Source: Candidatus Poribacteria bacterium
Lineage (GTDB): Bacteria > Poribacteria > WGA-4E > WGA-3G
Length of the DNA: 42,040 nt
Assembly: GCA_022394755.1 (NCBI GenBank)
Contig: JAGFCA010000126.1
Span: 1-42,040, forward strand
Direction of reading: 5' to 3'
The notes under the pieces are model-generated. The model saw nothing but the letters and a program-made list of their open reading frames with translations. It was not told the origin of the DNA and did no database searches. Positions 16,749 to 26,064 of this stretch are shown here, piece after piece. How positions within the stretch are numbered: position 1 is the first letter of the stretch; each line of letters opens with the position of its first letter. A program made the translations under genes and the position numbers.

Positions 16749-17348
16749 TTAAGGATTTAAACACTGTTGTACTATATCACGGTAGGTTTCTAATTCTTGT
16801 GTCTCCATACCTTTTACTTTTGCAAGATCATCCCACCGTCGCAATGTAAGTGCATCTTTGTAATGAGGTATTGCCTCAAATGCTGTTTTTTCCTCATTCG
16901 ACATTACCCCACCTTGAACTTTTAAACTCTTTTTAGAAGCTTCGGAGAGACCATCATGGTATGAATCATCTACTGTACATAAGTACCGTTTTGCAGGTAC
17001 ATGGAGACGTATAGGTGTTATAACAGCATCAGGAAAAAATGGACTCATGTATTCTGCACCTACCTCTTCATGGTTTAAATCAATATCAAGAAAAGCAATA
17101 TCTGCATTGTGTTCATCCAAAACAAAGTGTCCAATATCATGTAATAATGCCCCTGTGATAACAGTAGCACTTGCGTTGTTTTTCTCAGCTAAAGCTGCAC
17201 ATTGTAAAGCATGTTCTAACTGTGTCACTACTTCATCATAAAAGGTCTGTCCTTTTTCTTCCATGTAGGTAAATAGAACGTCAACCTGTTTTTCTGATGC
17301 AACATCTGTCATATTTTCTGCGAGTGTGGGGTCAATGAGATTCTGCAT
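16749..17348 (-). CDS. phnZ: PhnZ/TmpB-like HD-domain mixed-valent di-iron oxygenase
   Basis: A 199-residue HD-domain protein whose motifs follow PhnZ: QLEHALQCA (43-51), LLHDIGH (68-74), NHEEVGAEYM (92-101), RLHVPAKRYLC (114-124), SEASKKSLKVQGG (135-147) and RRWDDLAK (170-177). Iron ligands would be H46, H70, D71, H74, H93 and H116, with D173 or D174 completing the set. K120 and R171 are candidates for phosphonate binding. From memory, PhnZ cleaves the C-P bond of 2-amino-1-hydroxyethylphosphonate to glycine and phosphate, and TmpB does the same for the trimethylated compound. E39 sits where PhnZ has its mobile Glu. The gene overlaps the PhyH oxygenase by 17 bases. Starting at Met13 (17312) would match PhnZ length better, but neither start has a strong ribosome binding site. 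Confidence 0.82.
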   Translation of the reverse strand: MQNLIDPTLAENMTDVASEKQVDVLFTYMEEKGQTFYDEVVTQLEHALQCAALAEKNNASATVITGALLHDIGHFVLDEHNADIAFLDIDLNHEEVGAEYMSPFFPDAVITPIRLHVPAKRYLCTVDDSYHDGLSEASKKSLKVQGGVMSNEEKTAFEAIPHYKDALTLRRWDDLAKVKGMETQELETYRDIVQQCLNP

Positions 17349-18123
17349 TTTTTATAGATTTACCTCGAAAATGTGCGATTTTACTTATTTGTTCATCACG
17401 TTTTGTTCCGTCTTTTGCATACTCGGCGAAAGCCTGTCGTTTATCGTCATAATACTTCTCACGCCAATCACCTTGAGATTTGGGATTGTAAGTCAGGTAA
17501 ATAATTCGTCTTGGGTGTTTAGAACTATTTGGTGGGCTCTTGTGAGGAATATATGAACCAAAAAGCAGTATATCACCAGGATCAGTAGGAACAGCGGTCC
17601 AATTCATTGTATCTGCTGTTTTGGGCTCTATGCACCCTTTCTCATCAAGTGCTATAAAACCTTCTTCGTGTCTTCCAGACGCAAAATAGAGACACCCACT
17701 ATCTGGTGTTGATGCATCCACAGAAATTAGGCAGGTAATATGAAAATCAACGAATTCATAGGCAGGAGCATCCTGATGTGCAGCATATCCACCACCTCCA
17801 GGATATTTGTAGTTGATTTTCTCTTTATAGAGTATTGCTGGTTCCGACATCACTTCGGAAACAACATCAATTACTTTGCCTCTGGTTACAGTGTCCTTCA
17901 ATTTTTGATGGTACGGCACAAAGTTCTCTGACCTTGAAAGTCGTGCACCATTTGGTGTGGATTCATAATGGTGCATCCATTTATCCACGGTTGTTTCCCA
18001 AGTAGAAATGTTAAAAACCCAACTCTGTATATCTTTCACTTCGTCAGAATTGAAAAAACCGGATAGCTTCAAATATCCATTGTTTTTCCACGCTTGATGT
18101 TGGGTTGAATTCAGGTGTGTCAT
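17332..18123 (-). CDS. phnY: PhyH-family Fe(II)/2-oxoglutarate oxygenase, probable PhnY/TmpA partner
   Basis: A 263-residue phytanoyl-CoA dioxygenase family protein. HQD (116-118) and H194 in YIPHKSPPN form the iron-binding triad. R205 or R206 (HPRRIIYLTYN) would hold 2-oxoglutarate, and SGCLYFASGRHEEGF (142-156) is the usual family signature. Many PhyH proteins have unrelated substrates. The assignment to aminophosphonate hydroxylation rests on the overlapping downstream PhnZ-like gene, the same order as in phnY-phnZ and tmpA-tmpB operons. In that pathway it would hydroxylate the carbon next to phosphorus before PhnZ cleaves the C-P bond. AAGGA lies eight bases before the ATG. Confidence 0.78.
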   Translation of the reverse strand: MTHLNSTQHQAWKNNGYLKLSGFFNSDEVKDIQSWVFNISTWETTVDKWMHHYESTPNGARLSRSENFVPYHQKLKDTVTRGKVIDVVSEVMSEPAILYKEKINYKYPGGGGYAAHQDAPAYEFVDFHITCLISVDASTPDSGCLYFASGRHEEGFIALDEKGCIEPKTADTMNWTAVPTDPGDILLFGSYIPHKSPPNSSKHPRRIIYLTYNPKSQGDWREKYYDDKRQAFAEYAKDGTKRDEQISKIAHFRGKSIKNAESH

Positions 18124-18264
18124 TAAAAGATCCTTACGATTTCATTCTACTTAATACTATCCTGAATTATATATAATGTCAAATTATCAATTTATAATAC
18201 AAACGTGAATTTGATAATAGACAATATGTTTCATTTTTATCCATAAATTCCAATTTATAGATAT

Positions 18265-18324
18265 GGGAGGAACGGTTTCTCGGGGAATGTCCTGCGGCAT
18301 TCATACCGTTGATTGACGGCTCCT
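18265..18324. other. Structured intergenic element, possible small RNA or dispersed repeat
   Basis: In a very AT-rich gap this GC-richer stretch folds as AACGGT (18271-18276) with ACCGTT (18305-18310), enclosing GAATG (18285-18289) with CATTC (18298-18302). A further AGGA/TCCT can pair outside. A perfect ATAAATT-CC-AATTTAT palindrome (18243-18258) lies just before it. No reading frame is conserved across it. It sits upstream of the oxygenase operon (minus) and downstream of the WD40 array terminator. Confidence 0.45.
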
Positions 18325-18422
18325 AATGCAAAATTTAACTTATCAGCTCACAGTTAATACAAGGTTCTTTTTAAGTATCAATCTGACAATTAAGTTATTC
18401 ACAAAAACTATATGTTTAAAAC

Positions 18423-18453
18423 AAAATGGGGTAACTCCCAAAAGTTACCCCAT
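18423..18453 (-). terminator. Intrinsic terminator of the WD40 array
   Basis: ATGGGGTAACT (18426-18436) pairs perfectly with AGTTACCCCAT (18443-18453) around a six-base loop. On the minus strand it is followed by TTTTGTTTTAAA. It lies 16 bases after the stop of the last WD40 gene, so it closes that transcription unit. Confidence 0.85.
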
Positions 18454-18468
18454 CATCAATAGGCAAGC

Positions 18469-21015
18469 TTACTTTCGTATGATCATCTTACGTGTGGCAG
18501 TGAATTCATCTGCTGTTAAAGTATAAAAATATACACCACTTGCAACAGATTCGCCAATTTCATTCTTACCATCCCAATACACCGCGCTATTACGTTTTTG
18601 ATATGTACCGGCTAATTGAAGTCCAATTGCTAATGTGCGAATTAATACTCCATCACTACTATAGATCTGTATTGAAACATCTGACGGTTGAGAGAGTTGA
18701 TACGGTATCCACGTTTCAGGATTGAATGGATTTGGAAAATTGGGTAAGAGTGCAGTCTTGCTTGGTGTTAACTGAAGTAGAAACTGTTCCAAATAATGTA
18801 TACCCCTCCGATTAATTGGATCAGTCAAGTTAAGCTGTTGAGCTTGAAGCAACCAATCTCGGATGTTTTCAACTGTAAGATTAAGATTCTGAATAGATTT
18901 CACAGGAGCACCATTACCTTCATCTAATACTCCTGCAACCATAATAAGATCAGCAATATCAACAATTCCATCACCATTCACATCTGCAGCATTATCACCT
19001 GTCTGACCAAAATTTGCAGCAACTGCAACTAAGTCTTTTATATCAATTACCCCATCATTATTTATATCTTCTTTAACGCGTGGCGGTGTGAATAATGTGG
19101 GATAATCCCAAAACAGTATTGTCCCATCTCCTCCTAATGTTGCGAGTGTATTTCCATCAGGACTAAACTTTAAATCTGAAATTCCATTCACCACTCCATT
19201 CAAGACAGTTCTAAGTTCTCCATTTAAAGTGTCCCATATACGTATTGTCCCATCCCTGTTATCTCCAGCTGTTATAATAGTTTTACTGTCTGGACTGAAA
19301 GCAACTTTGATATATTTAGTCGTATGTCCAGTGTCAATTATTGTCTGTACTTCCGTATAAATATCCCAGATATATACTTGCTGTAAACCACTAACTGAAG
19401 CAATCATTCTTCCATCAGGACTAAAGGCTATATTTGTTCCAATGGCTGATGGGTGTGATATTTCTGTAATTAGTTCTCTTCTTGAAAAATCCCATAATCT
19501 TATTACAGATGATTCCCCTGTAACAAGGATTCTCCCATTTGGACTAAAAACGACATGCTGTGTTTTATCATATTGAGATGGAATAGTCCATAATGGATGA
19601 TAGGTTATTGTATCCCACAATACAACTGCCCCATCTCTTACAGATGCAGCAACGATTGGTTCGTAAGGATGGAATGCAACAGAACTCACATTGCTATGAT
19701 GTCCATATAGTGTTGCTTTTGTTTTTCCTGTTGAGACATCCCATAACCTGACACTATTTTCATTTGCACTCCAAATAGATATAAATAGAGGATATGTGAC
19801 AGAACCAGTTGCTATTGTTTCTCCATCCGGACTATAAGAAACTGAGGATAAAGGATCAAATTGACCATGACTCGTACTGATAAGTTTACCAGAGGAAGTA
19901 TCCCAAACTCGTAACGTATTATCTCTGCCAATTGATGCAATTTCTTCACCATTAGGACTAAAGTCAAATTCTGTCCATAGAGGAAGGTGTTCACTAATGG
20001 TGTTTTTTTCAAGTGTTTGGGTATCCCAGATATGTATGTTTCCATCCTTGCTACCTGTAACTAATGTGGTACCATCTGTGTTATATGAAACGCTAACAAC
20101 AGATGAAGTATGAGCAATAAGTGTATTCATGTGAGTTTTTGAATCCATATTCCATAGACTTAAAGTTCCATCTTCGCTACCACTTGCAAGGATACTACCA
20201 TCCTTATTATAATCTAAACTATTTACACCTTGCATGTGTCCTAACAATGTTTTTTCTAATGATCCTGTTGCCACATCCCATAAATGTATGGATCCATTCC
20301 ATCTGCCTTCACAACTTACCAGTGTTTTTCCATCAGGACTAAATGAAATATCTGGTACACCAATAGCACCATGCTGGCTATTAGTAGGGATAGTCTTATC
20401 AAGTTTCCCAGTTGCCACATCCCAAAGTTTAATTATATTCTTCTTACCATAACCACCTGTAGCAAGGATTTTCCCATCTGGACTGAATTCAAGACAGGTT
20501 ACATCATCCTCATCTTCATCAAATGCTGTTATCATCCTTCCTGTAGCGACATCCCATAGTCTAACTGATGAATCTTCGTACCAACTACATGTTGCAAGGG
20601 TTTTACCATCTGGACTAAATTCCAAATCAGTTATCTCATCTGCGTGTGCAGAGAGTACTGATAATAGATTCCCTGTAGATACATCCCATAATAAGAATTC
20701 TCCTGAACTACTACTTGCAAGGGTATTACCATCTGGACTGAATGATACACTATTTATACGTCTTGAATGATTTGTGAATAGATCTTGTTCGATACCTGTA
20801 TTCGCATCATATAACCAAACTCCAATTGAACTTGCAACAGCAATGAGAGAATTGTCAGGTGAAAAAATGATATTTCCTGTAATTTCACCTTTTCCAAGTC
20901 GCTTAAATGTTCCATTAGGGAGTTCCCATTCTGTGTAATCTTGTGCATACACGTTTAGTGGCAAAAAAAGTAACAACCCCAGTATGACTGAGAGTGATAT
21001 TCGGATATTTCTCAT
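18469..21015 (-). CDS. Secreted WD40 protein 1 (subfamily A), dockerin and T9SS-type C-terminal domain
   Basis: 848 residues: signal peptide MRNIRISLSVILGLLLFLP, cut near VYA-QDY. Fourteen WD40-type blades occupy about 30-640, with blade ends readable as LYDANTG, LWDVSTG, three LWDVATG, then down to FWDYPTL. A dockerin-like pair is at about 648-695 (DINNDGVIDIKDL and DVNGDGIVDIADL). A helical linker follows, then the C-terminal domain from about 753 (LLPNFPNPFNPETWIPYQLS) to RKMIIRK. Two seven-bladed propellers would bind protein or glycan partners. The ligand is unknown. It is the last gene of the array: GGAG sits nine bases before the ATG and overlaps the TAG of the gene upstream by one base. 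An intrinsic terminator follows 16 bases after its stop. Confidence 0.88.
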   Translation of the reverse strand: MRNIRISLSVILGLLLFLPLNVYAQDYTEWELPNGTFKRLGKGEITGNIIFSPDNSLIAVASSIGVWLYDANTGIEQDLFTNHSRRINSVSFSPDGNTLASSSSGEFLLWDVSTGNLLSVLSAHADEITDLEFSPDGKTLATCSWYEDSSVRLWDVATGRMITAFDEDEDDVTCLEFSPDGKILATGGYGKKNIIKLWDVATGKLDKTIPTNSQHGAIGVPDISFSPDGKTLVSCEGRWNGSIHLWDVATGSLEKTLLGHMQGVNSLDYNKDGSILASGSEDGTLSLWNMDSKTHMNTLIAHTSSVVSVSYNTDGTTLVTGSKDGNIHIWDTQTLEKNTISEHLPLWTEFDFSPNGEEIASIGRDNTLRVWDTSSGKLISTSHGQFDPLSSVSYSPDGETIATGSVTYPLFISIWSANENSVRLWDVSTGKTKATLYGHHSNVSSVAFHPYEPIVAASVRDGAVVLWDTITYHPLWTIPSQYDKTQHVVFSPNGRILVTGESSVIRLWDFSRRELITEISHPSAIGTNIAFSPDGRMIASVSGLQQVYIWDIYTEVQTIIDTGHTTKYIKVAFSPDSKTIITAGDNRDGTIRIWDTLNGELRTVLNGVVNGISDLKFSPDGNTLATLGGDGTILFWDYPTLFTPPRVKEDINNDGVIDIKDLVAVAANFGQTGDNAADVNGDGIVDIADLIMVAGVLDEGNGAPVKSIQNLNLTVENIRDWLLQAQQLNLTDPINRRGIHYLEQFLLQLTPSKTALLPNFPNPFNPETWIPYQLSQPSDVSIQIYSSDGVLIRTLAIGLQLAGTYQKRNSAVYWDGKNEIGESVASGVYFYTLTADEFTATRKMIIRK

Positions 21016-21026
21016 GTTTTCTTCTC

Positions 21027-23540
21027 CTACTTCCTTATTATTATTTGTCGGGTAGCCGTAAAGTGCCCTGATGAAAGAGTTAAAAAATAGGAACCACTTG
21101 CTACATGTTCACCATATTCATTTTTCCCATCCCAATACGCTGCACGATTTCGAGAGTGATAGATTCCAGCAGGTTGTTGTCCAACTTCTATTGTCCGAAT
21201 TAACTCGCCTTTAACAGTATATATACGAATTGTCACATTTGAAGGTGCTTTTAGTTGGTAAGGTATCCACGTTTCTGGGTTTGCAGGATTGGGATAATTA
21301 GGTAAAAGCACTGTATTCTCTGGAGTAAACAGTAATAAGAGCTTTTCAAGAACAGCAAGACCTTTTTGTTGTAGTGGAGTTATATTAGAGATCGTCTGTG
21401 ATTGAGTAATCCATTGTTGAACTATATTTGGGTCTAAAATAACGTTTGTACCTGTGATTTTTTGTGGTGCACTATTTATATTTTCAAGTGCTGCAGCAAC
21501 TAACAATAGATCCTCAATGTTCACTACACCATCTCCGTTAAGGTCAGCACTATTGTCGACACCCGTTTTGCCAAATTGTAGAACCACAAATATCAGATCT
21601 TGTAAATCAACCACCCCATCAGAATTAACATCTTCTGCCAATAGCTCGTGTTTATCTGCTGTATTCAATATTGAATTGTAATCCCATAATAATACCGAGC
21701 CATCCAAACTACCGCTTGCTAATGTTTGTCCATTAGGACTAAAAGCTATATCATGGACGCCGTAACTATGTCCAATGAGTGTAGTTACCAACTCTCCGGT
21801 ATTTACATCCCAAACTTTAACATCGTTATCCTCCCAACCACCACAACTCACGAGATGTTTACCATCATTGCTGAATGCTATTTTCCTGACTTCTTCTCTA
21901 TGGATGGATTGAATTACGGTTGAATCTCCATTTGACATATCCCATAAGATTATTGAATTATCCTTACTACAACTTGCAAGAATACTCCCATCCTCATTAA
22001 AATCAACACAATGTACCCTATCAAGATGTCCATTAAGGGTATTGATGTTAGATCCAGTTGAAACATCCCAAATCCGAACTGTTTTGTCATTGCTGGCACT
22101 GGCAAGAATTGTTCCATTAGGACTAAATTTAACTGAAGTAACTCCTGCAGTATGTCCAATGAAAGCATCTATATGTGTACGCCCTTTATACCATATATGT
22201 ACGGCAGTATTGAATTCATTACCACCTGCAAGAAGTTCACCATCAGGACTAAATTCTAAACCAGCCAAGAATGCACTTGAATTCTTATTTATCCCTCCAT
22301 TTACTGTAAGTACACCAAGGTGAGTATTTAGTGGTATATCCCAAAGATGTATATAACGTCCATTTTGACTAACGAGTATGTTTCCATCTTTACTGAAAGC
22401 AACAGTCTCAAAACGATCATAAAATTCATTTATGTAAAACATACCTTGTTGTGTACCTAAAGATAAGTTCCATAAATTGATTTGTTCATAGCTGCCTGTT
22501 GCTAAAATGTTCCCATCCGGACTGAAGGTTAATCCAATACAACCATTTGAATGTCCTGCAATAGCTAATTTTCGTTCACCGGTTAACGTGTCCCATAGAA
22601 ATAATTCATCCTCACCACCACTGGCAAGTGTCTTTCCGTCTGGACTGAATGTAATTGATCGTATTCTATTCTCTTTATGTCCTGGATATTCAACTATTTT
22701 CTCGTTTAAGTTAATATCATATAGGAGAAATACACCTTTACTGTCTTCAATTGCTATATATTTTCCATCGGGACTTAAGGCAATTTCATTAATACCATAA
22801 GGATACGGTATAGTATGAGTCTTACCAGTAGTCATATCCATAACTTGAAACCGTGTTGGATTCTTACCAACACTCACGACTTTACTTCCATCCTGACTGA
22901 AAATCACTGTTTTTATACTATCACGATGTTGGTCCAACGACCATTTTTCTGTTGCAGTAGCAACATCCCACATACGTACAATATCATGCCAACTATCACT
23001 AATAAGTGTGTTCCCATCAGGACTAAAAGCAAGTTGACTCACACTACTTGTATGACCTATCAATGTAGATATTAGCTCACCCGTATTTAGATCCCATAAT
23101 AAAATATCATCGTTTACAGCTGTAGCAAGTTTGCTTCCGTCTGGACTAAAAGCAACCCTCCATGTCTTGGATGTATCCCCTATAAGAGTTGTAATTATAC
23201 TTTCATCATCTAATGAACGAATATTGACTCTATTTTCAGATTCAACGCTAACATACATTTTGGTGTTTGGACTAACAGCATAAAATTCTGATCCATTATT
23301 GGGTATAAAATCCATTTCCACCCCTGTATGAGAATCATAAATCCAAATACCATTTTTACATTCTACAATCAACCGTTTTCCATCAGGAGAATACGTTAGA
23401 TTACTTATCCATCCTTTCCCAATTCTTTGTTTTGCCCCATCAGGTAAATCCCACTTCGTATATGCATTGACATAAAAAATTGGTAGGAGAAGCAGTATTA
23501 TGTATAAAGCTAATGTTCTCTGTTGTTTTTTAGTTTTCAT
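21027..23540 (-). CDS. Secreted WD40 protein 2 (subfamily B), dockerin and T9SS-type C-terminal domain
   Basis: 837 residues with signal peptide (hydrophobic 11-26, cut near VNA-YTKW). Fourteen blades run from IYDSHTG to LWDYNSI. Blade 2 has lost its WD (IRSLDDE) and blade 10 ends IWYKGRTH, both marks of subfamily B. Dockerin-like loops lie at about 632-687 (DVNSDGVVDLQDL, DLNGDGVVNIEDL), and the C-terminal domain starts near 744 and ends RQIIIRK. Blades 10-12 are about 90% identical to those of the adjacent WD40 protein 3, at both DNA and protein level, while the N-terminal blades are much less alike. AGGAG is placed eight bases before the ATG, with the preceding gene's stop inside ATAGGAG. 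Confidence 0.88.
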   Translation of the reverse strand: MKTKKQQRTLALYIILLLLPIFYVNAYTKWDLPDGAKQRIGKGWISNLTYSPDGKRLIVECKNGIWIYDSHTGVEMDFIPNNGSEFYAVSPNTKMYVSVESENRVNIRSLDDESIITTLIGDTSKTWRVAFSPDGSKLATAVNDDILLWDLNTGELISTLIGHTSSVSQLAFSPDGNTLISDSWHDIVRMWDVATATEKWSLDQHRDSIKTVIFSQDGSKVVSVGKNPTRFQVMDMTTGKTHTIPYPYGINEIALSPDGKYIAIEDSKGVFLLYDINLNEKIVEYPGHKENRIRSITFSPDGKTLASGGEDELFLWDTLTGERKLAIAGHSNGCIGLTFSPDGNILATGSYEQINLWNLSLGTQQGMFYINEFYDRFETVAFSKDGNILVSQNGRYIHLWDIPLNTHLGVLTVNGGINKNSSAFLAGLEFSPDGELLAGGNEFNTAVHIWYKGRTHIDAFIGHTAGVTSVKFSPNGTILASASNDKTVRIWDVSTGSNINTLNGHLDRVHCVDFNEDGSILASCSKDNSIILWDMSNGDSTVIQSIHREEVRKIAFSNDGKHLVSCGGWEDNDVKVWDVNTGELVTTLIGHSYGVHDIAFSPNGQTLASGSLDGSVLLWDYNSILNTADKHELLAEDVNSDGVVDLQDLIFVVLQFGKTGVDNSADLNGDGVVNIEDLLLVAAALENINSAPQKITGTNVILDPNIVQQWITQSQTISNITPLQQKGLAVLEKLLLLFTPENTVLLPNYPNPANPETWIPYQLKAPSNVTIRIYTVKGELIRTIEVGQQPAGIYHSRNRAAYWDGKNEYGEHVASGSYFLTLSSGHFTATRQIIIRK

Positions 23541-23548
23541 GTTAACTC

Positions 23549-26056
23549 CTATTTTAGTATTACCATTTGCTTTGTTGCACTAAAGTTTCCAGCAATAAAT
23601 ACATAGAAATAAATACCATTAGCCACATTTTCACCAAGTTCATTCTTACCATCCCAATATGCAGCACGGGATGGTGAATGGTATTCTCCTGGTTGTTGAT
23701 GTCCAATTTGTAATCGCCGTATCAGTTGACCTTTTATAGTATAAATTCGGATTGTTACATCTGATGGTTCAGATAGTTCATACGGAATCCATGTTTCAGG
23801 ATTGAATGGATTAGGGTAATTCGGTAAAACTGCTGTTTTTTCCGGGGTTATTTGTAAATAAAGTTTCTCAAGTACAGAAATACCACTTACTAAGGTTGGT
23901 GTCATACTCTTTACTGATTGTGCTTGTTTTAACCATTCTTGAATTATTGCTGGTGTAATTGATTGTTTTGAAGTAAAGTATGCTTGTGGTGCACTACTTT
24001 CATCATTTAATGCTGCAGCAACAAATAACAGATCCTCAATATTTACGATGCCATCTTCATTAATATCAGCACTGTTTTGACTCTTACCAAATTGTAATGC
24101 TATATAGATTAAATCTTGCAAATCTACAACTCCATCACGATTCACGTCTGCTGGTAAATTAGTAATTTCTTCTATCGGATCCATGATAGATACATAATCC
24201 CATAACATTACTGTTCCATCAGGACTACCAGTAGCAAGTGTATCACCATCAAGACTAAAAGCTACATCTAAAACAGTGTGTCCATGTCCAATAAGTGTTT
24301 TTATCATATCACCTGAATCCACATCCCATATTTTAACTATGGGATCACCCCATCCTCCACAACTCACAATTTGTTTACCATCCATACTGAAGGCGATTTT
24401 TCTAACTTCTTCTTTATGTGCTGAAGAAACTATTCTTGATTCTCCACTTGACATATCCCAAAAGATTATCGAATTGTCCTTACCACAACTTGCAAGAATA
24501 CTCCCATCCTCATTAAAATCAACACAATGTACTCTATCAAGATGTCCATTTAGGGTAGTGATGTTGGAACCAGTCGAAACATCCCAAATCCGAACTGTTT
24601 TGTCATTACTGCTACTGGCAAGAATTGTTCCATCAGGACTAAATTTAACTGAAGTAACCCCAGCAGTATGTCCAATGAAAGCGTCTATATGGGTACGTCC
24701 CTTATACCATATTTGAACGGCAGTATTGAGTTCATTACCACCAGCAAGGAGTTGACCATTAGGACTATATTCTAATCCTGCTAAATAGGTTGTTGAAGTT
24801 AGATTCTTACCTCCGTTTCCTGTAAGTGTCCGAAGATGTGTCAGGAGGTTAACATCCCAAATTAGGGTTCTCCGTCCATCTTGACTCGCCAGTAAATTAC
24901 CGTCTGGACTGAATACCAAACTAATAAAGTAATTATACCATTCATTGAAATAGATTTGTTCTATTCGTTCGGTAGAGGTAGTATTCCACAGATTAATTTG
25001 ATAAGGACTTCCGGTTGCGAGTATTTTTCCATCAGGACTGAAGGCTAACGCACGAATTCCTGTCGTATGTCCTTTAATTGTTAAATTCCGTTTACCGGTA
25101 CTAACATCCCAAATGAATAAACTATCTGAACTACCGCTTGCGAGTGTAGTACCATTAGGACTAAAGACTATGGCATACACACTCTCTTTTTTATGACCAG
25201 TAAATTCTGTTATGTGCTCCCAAGATTCAACATTCCATAAATATAATCTTCCAGATCTATCACCTATAGCAATAGTACTTCCATCAGGACTGAAGGCAAT
25301 TCCATACGTTGATTCTTTCACTTGAATTGTATGATGTTTTTCGTTAACAACATCCCATATATTCACTCTTTTTTCATTAACACTAATACTCGCTACTTTA
25401 CTACCATTAGGACTAAATATGACTTTCGTTATACTATTTCGATGATAAGTAAGTTTTTTCTTCTGTGTAGCAGTGGTAATATCCCACAATCGGACGGTAT
25501 CACTCCAATTTCCACTCACAATCGATTTTCCATCAGGACTGAAAGCAAGAGAACTAACACTTCCTGTATGGCCAACAAGTGTAGAAATTCTTTCTCCTGA
25601 TGGAATATCCCATAGAACTATCTCTTTGCCAATACCTGCAGCAAATGTATTTCCATCATGAGTAATTGCTACCGTGCGTCTGGGTGATGTGTCCGCTTCA
25701 ATTTCTGCAATTAGACTTCCATCTAAAATGGATCGAATATGGAATCTATTCTCTGTTTCTACACATACAAACATCTTGGCATTTGGACTAACAGCAATAA
25801 GATCTTTTCCATAAGTTGAAATAAAATCTAATGCTAATCCGCTCTGGGCATCGTAAGTCCAAATACCATTATAACATCCTACGATTAACCGTTCACCATC
25901 AGGTGAAAATGTAAGATTACTTATACCTCCCTTCCCAATTCTTAGTTTTGCTCCTTCAGGTAAATCCCATTTCATATATGCATTGACATAAGAAACAAAC
26001 ATGAGAAGTAGTAATGTCAGAAAAAATAAAATTACATGTTGCTTTTTAGTATTCAT
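23549..26056 (-). CDS. Secreted WD40 protein 3 (subfamily B), dockerin and T9SS-type C-terminal domain
   Basis: 835 residues, signal peptide with a long hydrophobic core (LFFLTLLLLMFVSYVNA). Blades run from TYDAQSG to LWDYVSI, fourteen in all. Blade 2 is IRSILDG and blade 10 IWYKGRTH. The calcium loops DVNRDGVVDLQDL and DINEDGIVNIEDL lie at about 634-684. The C-terminal domain starts near 742 and ends KQMVILK. It breaks the strict A/B alternation, being a second B gene in a row. With its high local similarity to WD40 protein 2 this suggests a single-gene duplication or loss of an intervening A gene. The start has AGGAG eight bases upstream, overlapping the stop codon of WD40 protein 4. Confidence 0.88.
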   Translation of the reverse strand: MNTKKQHVILFFLTLLLLMFVSYVNAYMKWDLPEGAKLRIGKGGISNLTFSPDGERLIVGCYNGIWTYDAQSGLALDFISTYGKDLIAVSPNAKMFVCVETENRFHIRSILDGSLIAEIEADTSPRRTVAITHDGNTFAAGIGKEIVLWDIPSGERISTLVGHTGSVSSLAFSPDGKSIVSGNWSDTVRLWDITTATQKKKLTYHRNSITKVIFSPNGSKVASISVNEKRVNIWDVVNEKHHTIQVKESTYGIAFSPDGSTIAIGDRSGRLYLWNVESWEHITEFTGHKKESVYAIVFSPNGTTLASGSSDSLFIWDVSTGKRNLTIKGHTTGIRALAFSPDGKILATGSPYQINLWNTTSTERIEQIYFNEWYNYFISLVFSPDGNLLASQDGRRTLIWDVNLLTHLRTLTGNGGKNLTSTTYLAGLEYSPNGQLLAGGNELNTAVQIWYKGRTHIDAFIGHTAGVTSVKFSPDGTILASSSNDKTVRIWDVSTGSNITTLNGHLDRVHCVDFNEDGSILASCGKDNSIIFWDMSSGESRIVSSAHKEEVRKIAFSMDGKQIVSCGGWGDPIVKIWDVDSGDMIKTLIGHGHTVLDVAFSLDGDTLATGSPDGTVMLWDYVSIMDPIEEITNLPADVNRDGVVDLQDLIYIALQFGKSQNSADINEDGIVNIEDLLFVAAALNDESSAPQAYFTSKQSITPAIIQEWLKQAQSVKSMTPTLVSGISVLEKLYLQITPEKTAVLPNYPNPFNPETWIPYELSEPSDVTIRIYTIKGQLIRRLQIGHQQPGEYHSPSRAAYWDGKNELGENVANGIYFYVFIAGNFSATKQMVILK

Positions 26057-26064
26057 GTTGACTC

